The translations under genes and the position numbers were made by a program. The notes beneath the pieces were generated by a model that searched no databases, had not been told where the DNA came from, and worked only from the letters and a program-made list of their open reading frames with translations. 64,000 bases of DNA from Stutzerimonas kirkiae (GTDB taxonomy: Bacteria > Pseudomonadota > Gammaproteobacteria > Pseudomonadales > Pseudomonadaceae). The DNA lies in contig NZ_QJUO01000012.1 in the NCBI RefSeq assembly GCF_004327335.1, positions 48,485-112,484 on the forward strand, given 5' to 3'. Below are positions 35,915-46,263 of the stretch, piece by piece (the stretch's first letter is position 1; every line of letters begins with the position of its first letter).

Positions 35915-36535
35915 TCAGGGCTCCAGGCCGATCCCGCGCAATATCACCGCGGTGATGGTCTGCACTGCCTGCTCGAACTGCTGGTCGGAGAGCGGCTGAT
36001 GGCCGTTCAGCGCGGTGACCTGGTAATCGAAGTCGGCGTAGTGCTGGGTCGAGGCCCAGATCATGTAGAGCAGCGCCGAAGGCTCCACCGGGCGGATGCG
36101 TTTTTCCTCCACCCACTGGCGGATCTTGTTTTCCTTGAACTTGGCACCGGCGAACAGGTGCTCGTCGAGGATGTCGCGGAATAGCGGCGCACCGTGCATG
36201 ATCTCGTTGGCCCAGAGCTTGGAGCCGTGTGGGCGGGTGCGCGAGTGGGTCATCTTTTCACGGATATAGCTGGTCAGCACCACCCGTGGATCGTCGAAGT
36301 GCACGAAGCAGGCGCCCTCCCGCTCCCAGACGCTGAGCAGGTTGACCAGCACTTCACGGTACAACTCGTCCTTGGTGCTGAAGTAATAGTGCAGGTTGGA
36401 GCGCGGCAGGTCGGCATGCCTGGCGATGTCGGCCATCGACGTGCCGGCATGGCCCTGTTCGGCGAAGACCTTTTCGGCGGCCAGGAGGATTTTCTCGACG
36501 TTTTTGCGGCGAATGTTGATCTTGTGGTTTGTCAT
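35915..36535 (-). CDS. TetR-family regulator (RutR/YcdC type)
   Basis: DNA-binding repressor of 206 residues. The N-terminal helix-turn-helix reads LLAAEKVFAEQGHAGTSMADIARHADLPRSNLHYYF (with STKDELY next), and the C-terminal part (KLWANEIMHGAP, IRPVEPSALLYMIWASTQHYADF) matches the YcdC/RutR ligand domain. RutR responds to uracil and controls pyrimidine catabolism. This one lies immediately beyond the nucleic-acid operon (384 bp from the mtaD-like stop), so a nucleobase ligand and that target are reasonable guesses. The ATG at 36535 is used; an upstream in-frame start at 36580 is less likely. Confidence 0.85.
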   Translation of the reverse strand: MTNHKINIRRKNVEKILLAAEKVFAEQGHAGTSMADIARHADLPRSNLHYYFSTKDELYREVLVNLLSVWEREGACFVHFDDPRVVLTSYIREKMTHSRTRPHGSKLWANEIMHGAPLFRDILDEHLFAGAKFKENKIRQWVEEKRIRPVEPSALLYMIWASTQHYADFDYQVTALNGHQPLSDQQFEQAVQTITAVILRGIGLEP

Positions 36536-36919
36536 TCCATCCCCAGGCTTGGTTCCATGGACCAAGACTAACCGAAACATCGGTCGAATTCAGTACCACC
36601 GGCAGCCTGCCAATACCGTGCCGCCTCATTCGTGAGGATTGCGGTTTCTCAGGCTTTTTCTGTCAGACGGCGCCGCTAGTGGCTGTGCGGATGCCTGGTG
36701 GCGGGGGGCCTTCGCGCCCCAGGGATGGCGGCGAAGGGCTACAGGGAGGTATTCACGCGTACCCCATTCCGCCACCTGGCATTCGCACCGATACGATGAC
36801 TCCGAGGTCACGCAGTACGCTTCATCGCCAGATACCCCTTTGCCAATCCGCTATCAACGAGCCAGAGCACGATCACCCAGCCTGTAGGCCCGTCTGCCGT
36901 GCGCGGGGTGCTCCACCGC
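36536..36919. other. Gene-free gap with a repeated sequence
   Basis: The 384-bp gap between the deaminase and TetR genes contains no credible gene. It includes a repeated block at 36772-36850 and a GGGGGGCCTTCGCGCCCC-type hairpin near 36703-36720. Confidence 0.5.
36772..36850. repeat. Dispersed repeat, copy A
   Basis: About 80 bp related to copy B at 55471-55553: shared blocks ggcattcgcac, cgatga, ccgag.tcacgc, tacg, gccag and ttgccaatccg in the same order and spacing. Both lie in gene-free gaps. Confidence 0.5.
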
Positions 36920-38245
36920 TCATGCCTGCTGCGCCAGCCGGGCCTGCCAGGCGTGGGCATTGGCGAGCAGGCGCTGTTCGTCCTGGCGCAGCAAACGCCC
37001 GTCATCGAGCAATTGTTCGCCGGCGACCCACAGGTGTCTTACGCAGTCGCGGCCACTGGCGTAGATCAACTGCGAAACCGGGTCGTAGAGCGGCTGCTGG
37101 GCGAGGCCGGAGAGGTCGAAGGCGACCAGGTCGGCAGCCTTGCCGACTTCCAGCGAGCCGGTTTGCTCAGCCATGCCCAGCGCCCGCGCACCGTTCAGGG
37201 TGGCCATGCGCAGCGCGTTGTGGGCGTTCAGCGCGGTGGCCGAGCCGGCCACCGCCTTGGCCAGCAGTGCCGCGGTGCGGGTTTCGCCGAGCAGGTCGAG
37301 GTCGTTGTTGCTCGCCGCGCCATCGGTGCCGACGGCGATATTGATGCCAGCTTGCCAGAGTTTCTCCACCGGGCAGAAACCGCTGGCCAGCTTGAGGTTG
37401 GATTCGGGGCAATGCAGCACGTGGGTGCCGCTGTCCCGCAGCAGGTCGATGTCGCTGTCGTCGATCTGCGTCATGTGCACCGCCTGAAAGTGCGGCCCGA
37501 GCAACCCGAGCCGCGCCAGTCGTGACAGTGGCCGTTCCCCGCCGGCCTGCACGGCGGCGGCGACTTCGTCGGCGGTTTCATGCACGTGCATCTGGATGCC
37601 CGCGCCGTATTCGCGGGCCAGGTCGCGCACCCGCAGCAGGCTGGCGTCGCCGACCGTATAGGGCGCGTGCGGGCCGAACGCCATGCGCAGGCGCGGGTGC
37701 CCGCGCAGTTTCTCGAACAGTGGCAGGCCGTCGCGCAGCACTGCTTCGCTATCCGCCGCTCCGGGGATCGGGAAGTCCAGTATCGGCAGGGTGATCTGCG
37801 CCCGCACACCGGTTTTCTCCACCAACTCGGCGACCACCTGCGGGTAGAAATACATGTCGGAGAAGCAGCTCACTCCGCTCTTGATCTGTTCGGCGATGGC
37901 CAGGGCGGTGCCGTCGTGGACGAACGCCTGGTCGACCCAGCGCCTTTCCGCCGGCCAGATATGCTGTTCCAGCCAGGTCATCAGCGGCAGGTCATCGGCC
38001 ATGCCGCGCAGCAGGCTCATCGCCGCGTGACCGTGGGTATTCACCAGTCCCGGGGCCAGCAACATGCCTGTCAGTTCGCGTAGCTCCCGGGTGGGGCTTT
38101 GCAGCAATCGCTCACGCGGTGCGATCAGTGCGATGCGCCCGTCGCGGATGCCCAGGCCGTGGCCTTCGAGGACCACGCCGGCGGGTTCGACCGGCACCAG
38201 CCAAGTGGGTAGCAGAATCAGGTCGAGCGGGGTTCCGGCGGTCAT
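36920..38245 (-). CDS. mtaD: MtaD-like amidohydrolase (methylthioadenosine/adenosine-type deaminase)
   Basis: Metal-dependent deaminase of 441 residues in the TRZ/ATZ family. The metal-binding motif [13 protein letters not shown] near residue 70, HVHE in the middle and [12 protein letters not shown] plus [13 protein letters not shown] later match 5-methylthioadenosine/S-adenosylhomocysteine deaminases. Its start overlaps the upstream nuclease-lipoprotein gene by 4 bp, so it is the last gene of the nucleic-acid operon; in this setting it probably deaminates adenosine-type nucleosides. It is full length. Confidence 0.9.
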   Translation of the reverse strand: MTAGTPLDLILLPTWLVPVEPAGVVLEGHGLGIRDGRIALIAPRERLLQSPTRELRELTGMLLAPGLVNTHGHAAMSLLRGMADDLPLMTWLEQHIWPAERRWVDQAFVHDGTALAIAEQIKSGVSCFSDMYFYPQVVAELVEKTGVRAQITLPILDFPIPGAADSEAVLRDGLPLFEKLRGHPRLRMAFGPHAPYTVGDASLLRVRDLAREYGAGIQMHVHETADEVAAAVQAGGERPLSRLARLGLLGPHFQAVHMTQIDDSDIDLLRDSGTHVLHCPESNLKLASGFCPVEKLWQAGINIAVGTDGAASNNDLDLLGETRTAALLAKAVAGSATALNAHNALRMATLNGARALGMAEQTGSLEVGKAADLVAFDLSGLAQQPLYDPVSQLIYASGRDCVRHLWVAGEQLLDDGRLLRQDEQRLLANAHAWQARLAQQA

Positions 38246-39342
38246 CGGGCAGGCTCCTGGCTACGGAATATTTCCGCGTACAGCGGCCAGTGGTCGGATA
38301 CGCCGTCGTCATGCTCGCCGCCTGCGAAACGTGCCGGCGAGCCCCATTTGTTCACCTGGTAGCGGTGCTTGTGCGCCAGGCGGATGCTCGCCGTATCGAC
38401 TTGCCAGCCGTTGAAGCCGTCGTCGAGCATTTCCCGGGGGAACAGGAAAATGTCGAAGAACGACCATTGGCGCAGTGCGTGGTAGTAGTAGCTGCCTTTG
38501 CAGCCGGCGCAGCCGATCAGGTGCGAGACGCTCCAGTCGCGGGCCAGGCCCTGGGCGATATAGCCGTGTTGCAGCTCTTCGCCGGCGTTGATATTGAAGT
38601 CGCCGCCGACGATCGGCAGCACGTCGGCCGGCAGTCGGCTTTTCAACTCGGCGAGGTACTCGACCGCCTGGCGCCGCAGGTAGCCGGGGCCGCCACCGGA
38701 GGGCAGGTGTACGGCGAATACCGAGGCTTTCTGGCCGTCCGGCAGCAGCAGGCGCACTTCGAGAATACCGCGTGTCTTGCCGGTCTTCTGTTGCGGGTCG
38801 CCGCCTTCGGCACGGTATGGCACCTGGTGCAGGATGGGGGCGTCCCACTGAGGCAGGCGACTGAGCACGGCGTTGTCGATACCTCGTTCGTCCCAGCCTT
38901 CGAGCAGCACCCGGGTCTGGTAGCCGGCCTGGTCCAGGCGGGCGTTCAACTGCTCGACCACGTCGAGGTTTTCCACTTCCTGCAGCAGCAGGATGTCCGG
39001 TCCGCGGCCATGCCCGACCTGGCCGATCACCGCGCTCAGGCGCTCCAGCTTCTCGGCCAGCAACGCGTCGTTCCAGTCATTCTGCCGGCATTCCTGGCGC
39101 CACTGCGGGACGCTGATCCTGTCACAGGCGGCCAGGTAGTCGGGATTGGCCAGCTTGACGCTGAGCGGCAGGTAGGTGAAGTCGTCCTTGCCCTGGTCGT
39201 GGGCGGTGTCGAACAGGTTCTCGACATTGTAGGTCATCAGTGACACGCGCAACTCGCCGGGTTGCGGGGCCGTGGAGGAAAGGCAGCCCGCGAGGGCGAG
39301 GATGGTCAGCAATAGCAGGGCGAGCGGACGTAGAGGGTTCAT
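38242..39342 (-). CDS. Exported endonuclease/exonuclease/phosphatase-family lipoprotein
   Basis: Lipoprotein of 366 residues: signal and lipobox LALAGCLS (Cys20), then an EEP domain. Catalytic residues are all visible: Asn and Glu in TYNVENLFD, Glu in LLLQEVENL, Asp and Asn in [10 protein letters not shown] and the terminal Asp-His in [10 protein letters not shown]. Such enzymes cleave DNA or RNA or hydrolyse phosphodiesters; a cell-envelope location points to degradation of external nucleic acid. It lies between the S1/P1-like gene and mtaD within the same transcription unit, overlapping the latter by 4 bp. Confidence 0.87.
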   Translation of the reverse strand: MNPLRPLALLLLTILALAGCLSSTAPQPGELRVSLMTYNVENLFDTAHDQGKDDFTYLPLSVKLANPDYLAACDRISVPQWRQECRQNDWNDALLAEKLERLSAVIGQVGHGRGPDILLLQEVENLDVVEQLNARLDQAGYQTRVLLEGWDERGIDNAVLSRLPQWDAPILHQVPYRAEGGDPQQKTGKTRGILEVRLLLPDGQKASVFAVHLPSGGGPGYLRRQAVEYLAELKSRLPADVLPIVGGDFNINAGEELQHGYIAQGLARDWSVSHLIGCAGCKGSYYYHALRQWSFFDIFLFPREMLDDGFNGWQVDTASIRLAHKHRYQVNKWGSPARFAGGEHDDGVSDHWPLYAEIFRSQEPAR

Positions 39343-39419
39343 GGGGAATCACTTCCAACGGGCAAAGGAATGACCACCGGCCAGCCCGGACAGACGCTGG
39401 CCGGCTGTACACAACGGGG

Positions 39420-40382
39420 TCAGCGGGCCGGCTGGCCGGCCGTCAGGGCCTGGTCGAGCAGGCGCGCCAGGCGGGCGGCGGCCAGTTCGACGCGCTGCTC
39501 GGCGAGCGGGACGAATTTCTTCATGTAGCGGGCGTCGATGGTGTCGTTACCGCGCTTGGTATTCTCGTTCATCAATTTGTCACCACGGCTGTATTCCTTG
39601 CCGGTGCGGTTGTACTCCAGGTTTTTCGCCGCGTAGTCGATGCCGCCGTCGTCATTGTCGTCGTATTGCCGGGTCGGCAGCTTGCGGGTGCTGACTGCCT
39701 TGGGGTAGATGTCGGCGTCGCGGACGATCCGGCAGGATTCCTGCGACCACTCCGCGGGGCTGGCCGCGCCCGCCGCGGGCAGATCCTTGTGCAGCTTGTC
39801 GGCGTAGGCGCCGATGTCCAGTTTCGCGGTGGAGAGCAGGAAGTCGTCCCATACCTGGCGCAGGTTGTAGTTGCGGTTGCCGGCGCGCACCGGGAACCCT
39901 TCCCCGCCCTGATCGTCCTTGAAGCTGTTGTTCAATGGCGAGTGGATGTCGGCGACATGTTGCAGCAGGAACAGCAACGCCATCAGCCGTGCCTGGTCCG
40001 GCGCCTCGGGGTCGGCCAGGGTGGCCTGGTTGCGCTCGATGGCGGCGACCGTGCAGACCCCGCCCGGGCAGTCGCGCGGCGGCTGGTACTGGCAGTCGTC
40101 GGCCTGGTAGGGCACCCGTCGTTCATCGCGGGTCTTCTCCCATAGCTCCCTGGTCTGCGGGTTCTTGTCCAGGTTGCCGGCCCAGTTGGCCACCGTCGCC
40201 AATTCGCTCTGCTTGATCAGCCCGAGCAGGCGTGTGGCTTCGGCCCTGGCCTGTGGCGCGAGCTGGCGCTGTGTCAGTTCGGCGACCAGGGCGGTGCCCT
40301 GCTGGCCCCAGGCCATGGCTTCGCCGGCCCACAGGCCGACGACCAGCAGCAGGCCGGTATGCAAGGATGTGTTCGCTTTCAT
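39420..40382 (-). CDS. S1/P1-nuclease-fold protein lacking most zinc ligands
   Basis: Periplasmic protein of 320 residues. The signal peptide ends AMA so that the mature protein begins with Trp25 (WGQQG), as in genuine S1/P1 nucleases. The paired cysteines DC...DC...VC and the NLRQVWDD and DIHSPLN blocks also fit the family. However, comparing with nuclease P1 ligands, His6 is Thr30, Asp45 is Gly69, His60 is Pro91, His116 is Gln141, His126 is Asn151 and His149 is Arg175; only Trp25, Asp145 and Asp179 remain. The mature protein has just three histidines. It is therefore unlikely to bind three zincs and may be a non-catalytic nucleotide- or nucleic-acid-binding protein. Confidence 0.8.
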   Translation of the reverse strand: MKANTSLHTGLLLVVGLWAGEAMAWGQQGTALVAELTQRQLAPQARAEATRLLGLIKQSELATVANWAGNLDKNPQTRELWEKTRDERRVPYQADDCQYQPPRDCPGGVCTVAAIERNQATLADPEAPDQARLMALLFLLQHVADIHSPLNNSFKDDQGGEGFPVRAGNRNYNLRQVWDDFLLSTAKLDIGAYADKLHKDLPAAGAASPAEWSQESCRIVRDADIYPKAVSTRKLPTRQYDDNDDGGIDYAAKNLEYNRTGKEYSRGDKLMNENTKRGNDTIDARYMKKFVPLAEQRVELAAARLARLLDQALTAGQPAR

Positions 40383-40428
40383 TGCTCTGATTCTCCTTTT
40401 GCGTGGCGCTGGCTGGCGCCGCCGTGGG

Positions 40429-41142
40429 TCATGGTGTGGTGAGCAGGGCGTCGAGGGTCAGGCGCAGCATGTCGTGGAAGTCATCCTGGCGTTGCTGCGC
40501 GGAGAGTTTTTCGCCGGTGAGGATATGGTCGCTGACGGTCAGCACGGTCAGGGCCTGCTTGCCCAGTTCGGCGGCGACGCCGTAGAGCCCGGCCGCTTCC
40601 ATCTCCACGGCGAGGATGCCCATTTTCTGCATGCGTTCGAACAGCGCCGGGTCCGGCTCGTAGAACAGGTCGGCAGAGAATACGTTGCCCACATGCAGCT
40701 TCTGGCCACGTGCATCGGCGGTCCGCACCACGCGCTCGAGCAGGCGGTAATCAGCGATCGCGGCAAAGTCGAAGCCGCCCAGGCGCTTGCGGTTCACCAT
40801 CGAGTCGGTGCTCGCGCCCATGCCGATCACCAGTTCGCCCAGCCTGACGTGCGGCTGGGTGGCGCCACAACTGCCGACGCGGACGATGCGCTCGACGCCG
40901 AACTGGCTGAACAGTTCGTGGGCATATATCGACAGTGACGGGATACCCATTCCGGAGCCCATCACCGAGACCGGCCGGCCTTGGTAGAGGCCGCTGTAGC
41001 CGAGCATGTTGCGCACTCCGTTGACCTGCCTGACGTCGCTGAGGTAGGTGTCGGCGAGCATCTTCGCGCGCAGTGGGTCGCCGGGCATCAGCACGGTTTC
41101 GGCGAAGTCGCCCATCTGGGCGGCGATGTGTGGAGTCGGCAT
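40429..41142 (-). CDS. deoD: Purine-nucleoside phosphorylase DeoD
   Basis: Hexameric phosphorylase of 237 residues that splits purine (deoxy)ribonucleosides with phosphate. The sequence follows E. coli DeoD closely: [51 protein letters not shown] and the catalytic Asp in [10 protein letters not shown]. The ATG at 41142 has GGAG 9 bp upstream and reproduces the usual N-terminus; the ATG at 41151 would overlap deoB by 8 bp with no room for a ribosome-binding site. One base separates it from deoB. Confidence 0.95.
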   Translation of the reverse strand: MPTPHIAAQMGDFAETVLMPGDPLRAKMLADTYLSDVRQVNGVRNMLGYSGLYQGRPVSVMGSGMGIPSLSIYAHELFSQFGVERIVRVGSCGATQPHVRLGELVIGMGASTDSMVNRKRLGGFDFAAIADYRLLERVVRTADARGQKLHVGNVFSADLFYEPDPALFERMQKMGILAVEMEAAGLYGVAAELGKQALTVLTVSDHILTGEKLSAQQRQDDFHDMLRLTLDALLTTP

Positions 41143-41143
41143 G

Positions 41144-42385
41144 TCAGGCATCTCCGGTGGAGGCAGTGGAAAGAAAAGACCGCCCATGGGAGCACGGCGG
41201 CAGCCCGAAGAAATCGGCCAGGGTCTGGCCGATATCGGCAAAGGTTTCCCGTTCGCCGAGGCTGCCGGCGCGCACGCCGTTGCCCCACGCGAGTACGGGG
41301 ATATGTTCGCGAGTGTGGTCACTGCCCGCTGCACTGGGGTCGCAGCCGTGGTCGGCGGCGAGCAGCAGCAGGTCGCCTGGCCGCATCTGCGCCAGCAGCT
41401 CCGGCAGGCGCCGGTCGAAGGCCTCCAGCGCGGCGGCATAGCCGGCGATGTCGCGGCGGTGGCCATAGAGCATGTCGAAGTCGACGAAGTTGCTGAACAC
41501 CAGGGTGTTGGTTGGGGCATCGCGCAAGGCCTGCAGGGTGGCGTCGAACAGCGCCTCGTTGCCGTTGGCCTTGTACAGGCGGCTGATGCCCTGGTGGGCG
41601 AAGATGTCGCCGATCTTGCCTACCGCATGGACCTGGCCGCCGCTGGCGCAGAGGCGTTCGAGCAGGGTCGGTGCGGGTGGCGGCACGGCGTAGTCGCGGC
41701 GGTTGCCGGTACGCGCGTAGGTCGCCGGGCCGTCACCGAGGAATGGCCGGGCGATGACCCGGCCGATGTTGTAGGGGTCGCACAGCTCACGGGCCAGTTC
41801 GCATAGCGCCAGCAACCGCTCGAGGCCGAAATGCTCCTCGTGGGCGGCGATCTGCAGCACGCTGTCGGCGGAGGTATAGAGGATCGGCTTGCCGCTGCGC
41901 ACGTGCTCGTCGCCCAGTTGCTCGATGATGGTGGTGCCCGAGGCGTGGCAATTGCCGAGGATGCCCGGCAGGCCCCCGCGTTTTATCAGGCTGTCGAGCA
42001 ATTCGGCTGGGAAGCTGTTCTCACGGTCGGCGAAATAGCCCCAGTCGAACAGTACCGGCACGCCGGCCATTTCCCAGTGGCCGGATGGCGTGTCCTTGCC
42101 GCTGGACAGCTCGCGGGCATAGCCGTAGGCGCCTTCGACCTTTATCCCGGCCTGGAAGCCCGGCGGGAACTCGCCGCCGCTGAGCGCCGCGGCATGGCCG
42201 AGGCCCAGCCGCGCCAGGTTGGGCAGGGCCAACGGCCCCTGGCGCGAGGCCGTATCGGCGGCACCGTGGGCACAGGCCTGGGCGATATGCAGCAGGGTGT
42301 TGGCTCCGGCATCGCCAAAGCGTCCGGCATCGGCGCTGGCGCCGATGCCGAAGGAATCGAGGACCAATAGCAGGGCGCGTTTCAT
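41144..42385 (-). CDS. deoB: Phosphopentomutase
   Basis: Alkaline-phosphatase-superfamily enzyme of 413 residues that interconverts (deoxy)ribose 1- and 5-phosphate. Metal-binding residues are seen in [15 protein letters not shown] at the N-terminus, [14 protein letters not shown] and AADHGCDP near the end; [15 protein letters not shown] holds the phosphothreonine region. The start at 42385 shares one base with the deoA stop (TGATG), so the genes are coupled. Confidence 0.96.
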   Translation of the reverse strand: MKRALLLVLDSFGIGASADAGRFGDAGANTLLHIAQACAHGAADTASRQGPLALPNLARLGLGHAAALSGGEFPPGFQAGIKVEGAYGYARELSSGKDTPSGHWEMAGVPVLFDWGYFADRENSFPAELLDSLIKRGGLPGILGNCHASGTTIIEQLGDEHVRSGKPILYTSADSVLQIAAHEEHFGLERLLALCELARELCDPYNIGRVIARPFLGDGPATYARTGNRRDYAVPPPAPTLLERLCASGGQVHAVGKIGDIFAHQGISRLYKANGNEALFDATLQALRDAPTNTLVFSNFVDFDMLYGHRRDIAGYAAALEAFDRRLPELLAQMRPGDLLLLAADHGCDPSAAGSDHTREHIPVLAWGNGVRAGSLGERETFADIGQTLADFFGLPPCSHGRSFLSTASTGDA

Positions 42386-43704
42386 CAGGCCTCCAGGCAC
42401 AGGTGGGAGATCAGTTGGCGGGTGTCCTGCGCTGCGTTGGCCACCCGGTAGGCGTTCAGCAGTGCGGCGGCGGCCTGCTCGGCCTGTTGCCGGGTGCGGG
42501 CGTGTACCTGTGCCAGCGGGCGATCGGGGCCGACGCGTTCGCCGGGGAAGGCCAGCCCGCTCAGCCCCACCGCGGTGTCGATGCCGTCCTGTGGCCGCCG
42601 CCGGCCACCGCCCAGGGCGACGACCGCGAGGCCCACCGCGCGGGTGTCGATGCTTTGCACCAGCCCTTCCCGCGGCGCCTGCACCGGTATCACCACCGGT
42701 GCCTGTGGCAGATAGTCCTGTGGTCGTTCGACCAGATCGCCCGGGCCACCGAGGGCACTGACCATTTGGCTGAAGCGCTGCAGTGCGGCGCCACTGGCCC
42801 AGGCCTCGAGCAGGCGCTCACGGGCCTGTTCGGCGCTGCTGGCGAGGCCGGCGCAGAGTAATGTCTGCTCGGCCAGCGCCAGGGTCACGTCCCACAGCCG
42901 CTGGCTGCGCACTTCGCCACGCAGCAGGGCGATGGCTTCCTCCACTTCCAGGGCGTTGCCCGCCGAGCGCGCCAGCGGCTGGCTCATGTCGGTGATCAGC
43001 GCACGGGTGCGCACGCCGGCGCCGTTGGCCACCGCGACGATGCTTTCGGCCAGCGCCAGGGCATCCTCGTCATGGGCCATGAAGGCGCCGTTGCCTACCT
43101 TGACGTCGATCATCAGTACATCGAGGCCGGCCGCCAGCTTCTTGCTGAGGATCGAGGCGACGATCAGGTCGATCGACTCCACCGTGGCGGTGACATCGCG
43201 GATCGCATAGAGGCGCTTGTCGGCTGGGGCGAGGTCGCTGGTCTGGCCGATGATCGCGCAACCGACCTCGGCCACCACCTGGTACAAGCGCTCCAGGCTC
43301 GGCTGGCTGTCGTAGCCGGGAATGCTGTCGAGTTTGTCCAGGGTGCCGCCGGTATGGCCGAGGCCTCGCCCGGAAATCATCGGCACATAGCAGCCACAGG
43401 CCGCCAGCAGCGGTGCCAGCGGCAGGCTGACCAGGTCGCCGATGCCGCCGGTGGAGTGCTTGTCGACCACCGGCCCGGGCAGTTTCCAGCTCAGTACCCG
43501 GCCGGAATCGCGCATGGCGGTCGCCAGTGCGATACGTTCCTCGACATTCATGCCCTTGAGCAGCACGGCCATGGCGAACGCCGCGGCCTGCCCTTCGCTG
43601 ATACTGCAATCGGTGATGCCGGCGATGAAGCGCTGGATGTCGCTTTCACTGAGTGCCTTGCCGTCGCGTTTGCGACGGATCGCTTCCTGTGGCAGCCAGT
43701 CCAT
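42385..43704 (-). CDS. deoA: Thymidine phosphorylase
   Basis: Pyrimidine nucleoside phosphorylase of 439 residues. The family signature is seen as [20 protein letters not shown] near residue 112; the phosphate-binding KHSTGGIGD is near residue 81 and the C-terminal PYNP domain follows [12 protein letters not shown]. It starts [18 protein letters not shown] at 43704, where ATG shares one base with the deoC stop. A longer in-frame reading through deoC is an artefact. Confidence 0.97.
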   Translation of the reverse strand: MDWLPQEAIRRKRDGKALSESDIQRFIAGITDCSISEGQAAAFAMAVLLKGMNVEERIALATAMRDSGRVLSWKLPGPVVDKHSTGGIGDLVSLPLAPLLAACGCYVPMISGRGLGHTGGTLDKLDSIPGYDSQPSLERLYQVVAEVGCAIIGQTSDLAPADKRLYAIRDVTATVESIDLIVASILSKKLAAGLDVLMIDVKVGNGAFMAHDEDALALAESIVAVANGAGVRTRALITDMSQPLARSAGNALEVEEAIALLRGEVRSQRLWDVTLALAEQTLLCAGLASSAEQARERLLEAWASGAALQRFSQMVSALGGPGDLVERPQDYLPQAPVVIPVQAPREGLVQSIDTRAVGLAVVALGGGRRRPQDGIDTAVGLSGLAFPGERVGPDRPLAQVHARTRQQAEQAAAALLNAYRVANAAQDTRQLISHLCLEA

Positions 43705-44480
43705 CAGTAGCCTCCTTGCGTCGGCGCGAGCGGCTCGTGGCCCGCCTTGCGCAGCAGGTCGTCGAGCAGGCTGGAGGCACCGAAGCGCAGGTGCCGGGGG
43801 CCGACCCACTGGCTGCCGAGCAGGCGCTCGGCCAGCCACAGGTAGACCAGCGCCTGGGCCAGCGTGGCCATGCCTCCGGCCGGCTTGAAGCCGACTGTGG
43901 CATCGCTGTCGGCAATGCAGGCGAGCATGATTTGCGCCGCCTCGGCGGTGGCGTTGACCTTGACCTTGCCGGTGCTGGTCTTGATGAAATCGGCGCCGGC
44001 GGCGATGGCATCCTGGCTGGCATTGCGGATCAGCACGGGGTCGTTCAACTCGCCGGTTTCGAGGATCACCTTGAGCAGCGCGCGCCCCTCGCAAAGGGCC
44101 TTGCAGGCGGCGACCAGGGTGAAGCCGCTGGCGGCATCGCCGGCCAGCAGCGCGCGATAGGGATAGACCACGTCGATCTCGCTGGCGCCGTCCTCCAGCG
44201 CCTGGCGGATTTCGGCCAGTACATCGGGCAGGTTCGCGGTGCCGGCGGGAAAGTTGCACACGGTGGCCACCGCAACGCCCTGGCCGCCGATCCGGTCGAG
44301 AGTGCGCCGCGCCAGGGCGACGAAGCGCGGGAATACACAGACGGCGGCGACCGGGCCGACCGCTGTCATGGCTTTATGGCAGAGCTGCACGATGCGCGCG
44401 TCATCATCGGTATCGTTCAGTGAAGTAAGGTCGAGCAGGGCGATTACCTTGCGAGCGAGCGTTTCATCGTTGTTTGTCAT
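43704..44480 (-). CDS. deoC: Deoxyribose-phosphate aldolase
   Basis: Class I aldolase of 258 residues that cleaves deoxyribose 5-phosphate to acetaldehyde and glyceraldehyde 3-phosphate, the step that admits DNA sugar to central metabolism. The Schiff-base lysine is in [11 protein letters not shown]; the proton relay lysine is in [22 protein letters not shown] is the substrate strand. The E. coli DeoC form (about 259 residues) matches in length. Confidence 0.96.
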   Translation of the reverse strand: MTNNDETLARKVIALLDLTSLNDTDDDARIVQLCHKAMTAVGPVAAVCVFPRFVALARRTLDRIGGQGVAVATVCNFPAGTANLPDVLAEIRQALEDGASEIDVVYPYRALLAGDAASGFTLVAACKALCEGRALLKVILETGELNDPVLIRNASQDAIAAGADFIKTSTGKVKVNATAEAAQIMLACIADSDATVGFKPAGGMATLAQALVYLWLAERLLGSQWVGPRHLRFGASSLLDDLLRKAGHEPLAPTQGGY

Positions 44481-44511
44481 TGCGTGTTCACATGCATTCA
44501 GTAGGTTCGGA

Positions 44512-45777
44512 TCAAAGAGAGACGAAGAGGCCGGCTATCGCCGCGCTCATGAGATTGGCCAGGGTTCCGGCGAGCACTGCCTTGAGACCCAGCCGCGCGA
44601 GGTCCTGGCGGCGGTTCGGCGCCATCACGCCCATGCCGCCGATGATGATGCCGATCGACGACAGGTTGGCGAAACCGCAGAGGGCGAAGGTGATGATCAC
44701 CTGGCTGTGCGCCGACAGTACCTCCACACCCTGGGCCGCGGCCCGTACCGGGTCTATCATCGCCGCCATCTGTACATAGGCGACGAACTCGTTGAGCACC
44801 AGCTTCTGGCCGATCAGGCTGCCCGCCTGCACCGCTTCGCTCCAGGGGATGCCGAGCAGGAACGCCAGGGGCGCGAACAGATAGCCAAGGATGGCCTGCA
44901 GGCTCAGCCCGGGCAGGCCGAAGCAGCCGCCGAGCCAGCCGAGCAGGCCGTTGAGCAGTGCGATCAGGGCGATGAAGACCAGCAGCATGGCGCCGACGTT
45001 GAGCGCCAGTTGCAGGCCATTGGCGGTGCCGATGGCGGCGGCGTCGATGACGTTGACCGGCTTTTCGCGATCCTCGAACTCGGTGTGCTCGGCCGGGTCG
45101 TCATGCGGCTTTTCGGTTTCCGGGATCATCAGTTTGGCCATCAGCAGGCCGCCGGGCGCCGCCATGAAGCTGGCGGCGATCAGGTAGCGCATGTCGATGC
45201 CCAGCGAGGCATAGCCGAGCAGCACCGAGCCGGCCACCGAGGCCAGTCCGCAGACCACCACCGAGAACAGTTCGGACTCTGTCATGCGTGCCAGGAAAGG
45301 ACGTATGACCAGCGGCGCCTCGGTGGTGCCGACGAAGATATTGGCCACCGACGACATGGTTTCCGTGCGGCTGGTGCCGAGCACGCGGCCCAGGCAGCCG
45401 CCGAACACGCGAATGATCAGGCCCATGACACCGATGTGGTAGAGCACCGCCATCAGGCCGCTGAAGAAGACGATCAGTGGCAGCACCTTGAGGGCGAAGA
45501 TGAAACTCTGGTTGCCGAACAACTGGCCCATCAGGGCGCTATCGTTGAGGCCACCGAAGAGAAAGTCGATGCCTTGGTTGGCGTATACCTCCAGGTTGGA
45601 CACCGCCGAGGACACCGACTCCATCGCACCCTGTCCCCAGGGCACATAGAGCGCGAAGGCGGCGAAACCGACCTGGAAGGCGAATGCACCGACGATTGTG
45701 CGCCAGTTGATCGCGTGCCGTGCGGATGACAGCGCGTAGGCGATCAGGAACAGAACGATGATGCCAAGAAAGGCCAT
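44512..45777 (-). CDS. nupC: Concentrative nucleoside transporter NupC
   Basis: Proton-coupled nucleoside importer of 421 residues in the inner membrane. Typical features are [20 protein letters not shown], the [11 protein letters not shown] stretch, [12 protein letters not shown] and [18 protein letters not shown], which hold the substrate and ion sites. The ATG at 45777 is chosen; a GTG at 45795 adds six polar residues. It lies between cdd and deoC, so imported nucleosides meet their first enzymes from the same transcript. Confidence 0.95.
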   Translation of the reverse strand: MAFLGIIVLFLIAYALSSARHAINWRTIVGAFAFQVGFAAFALYVPWGQGAMESVSSAVSNLEVYANQGIDFLFGGLNDSALMGQLFGNQSFIFALKVLPLIVFFSGLMAVLYHIGVMGLIIRVFGGCLGRVLGTSRTETMSSVANIFVGTTEAPLVIRPFLARMTESELFSVVVCGLASVAGSVLLGYASLGIDMRYLIAASFMAAPGGLLMAKLMIPETEKPHDDPAEHTEFEDREKPVNVIDAAAIGTANGLQLALNVGAMLLVFIALIALLNGLLGWLGGCFGLPGLSLQAILGYLFAPLAFLLGIPWSEAVQAGSLIGQKLVLNEFVAYVQMAAMIDPVRAAAQGVEVLSAHSQVIITFALCGFANLSSIGIIIGGMGVMAPNRRQDLARLGLKAVLAGTLANLMSAAIAGLFVSL

Positions 45778-45843
45778 GTTTCGATGACTCCCCACGGAAA
45801 GGAAAAACGCGGCAACCTTGTCACGGCTGGCCGCATGACATGT

Positions 45844-46263
45844 TCATAAGGAATCGAACGCCCCCGGCAGCAGTTGCTCCACCGTCCAGTCGCGGGCGGA
45901 CTGCGGATCGTGGCCGACACAGAAAACCGGGCAGTCCCTGCCCAGCAGTTCGAGCATGACCTGGCGGCAGGCGCCGCAAGGCGAGATCACTGCGACTTTT
46001 GGTGCATACACCAGCATTGCCCTGAAGCTGCCAGGCGCCAGGCCCTGGCTGATGGCGCTGAACAGGGCCGTGCGTTCGGCACAGTTGGTCAGCCCGTAGG
46101 AGACGTTCTCCACATTGCAGCCACGGACCACTTCGCCGTTGCCGGTCATCAGGGCGGCGCCCACCGGGAAGTCCGAGTGGGGGCACCAGGCCTTGCCGGC
46201 CGCCTCGATGGCCTCCGGCAGCAATCGTTCGTACAACGCTTGCAACTCGTCGCTGCGCTTCAT
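45844..46263 (-). CDS. cdd: Cytidine deaminase (tetrameric type)
   Basis: Short-form deaminase of 139 residues that turns cytidine and deoxycytidine into uridine forms and releases ammonium. Zinc ligands are in CAERTALF and PCGACRQVM, with the catalytic Glu in CAERT; GCNVENVSYGLTN is the substrate loop. Its start overlaps the 5'-nucleotidase stop by 4 bp, and nupC follows 66 bp after its stop. Confidence 0.96.
   Translation of the reverse strand: MKRSDELQALYERLLPEAIEAAGKAWCPHSDFPVGAALMTGNGEVVRGCNVENVSYGLTNCAERTALFSAISQGLAPGSFRAMLVYAPKVAVISPCGACRQVMLELLGRDCPVFCVGHDPQSARDWTVEQLLPGAFDSL

Noticed and set aside
43704..44259. N-terminal extension of deoA through deoC
   Set aside because: The extra 185 codons translate deoC out of frame; the ATG at 43704 gives the normal DeoA start.
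44239..45729. A 496-codon plus-strand frame opposite deoC/nupC
   Set aside because: Composition is typical of antisense frames (Gln, His, Arg rich) and it spans two real genes.
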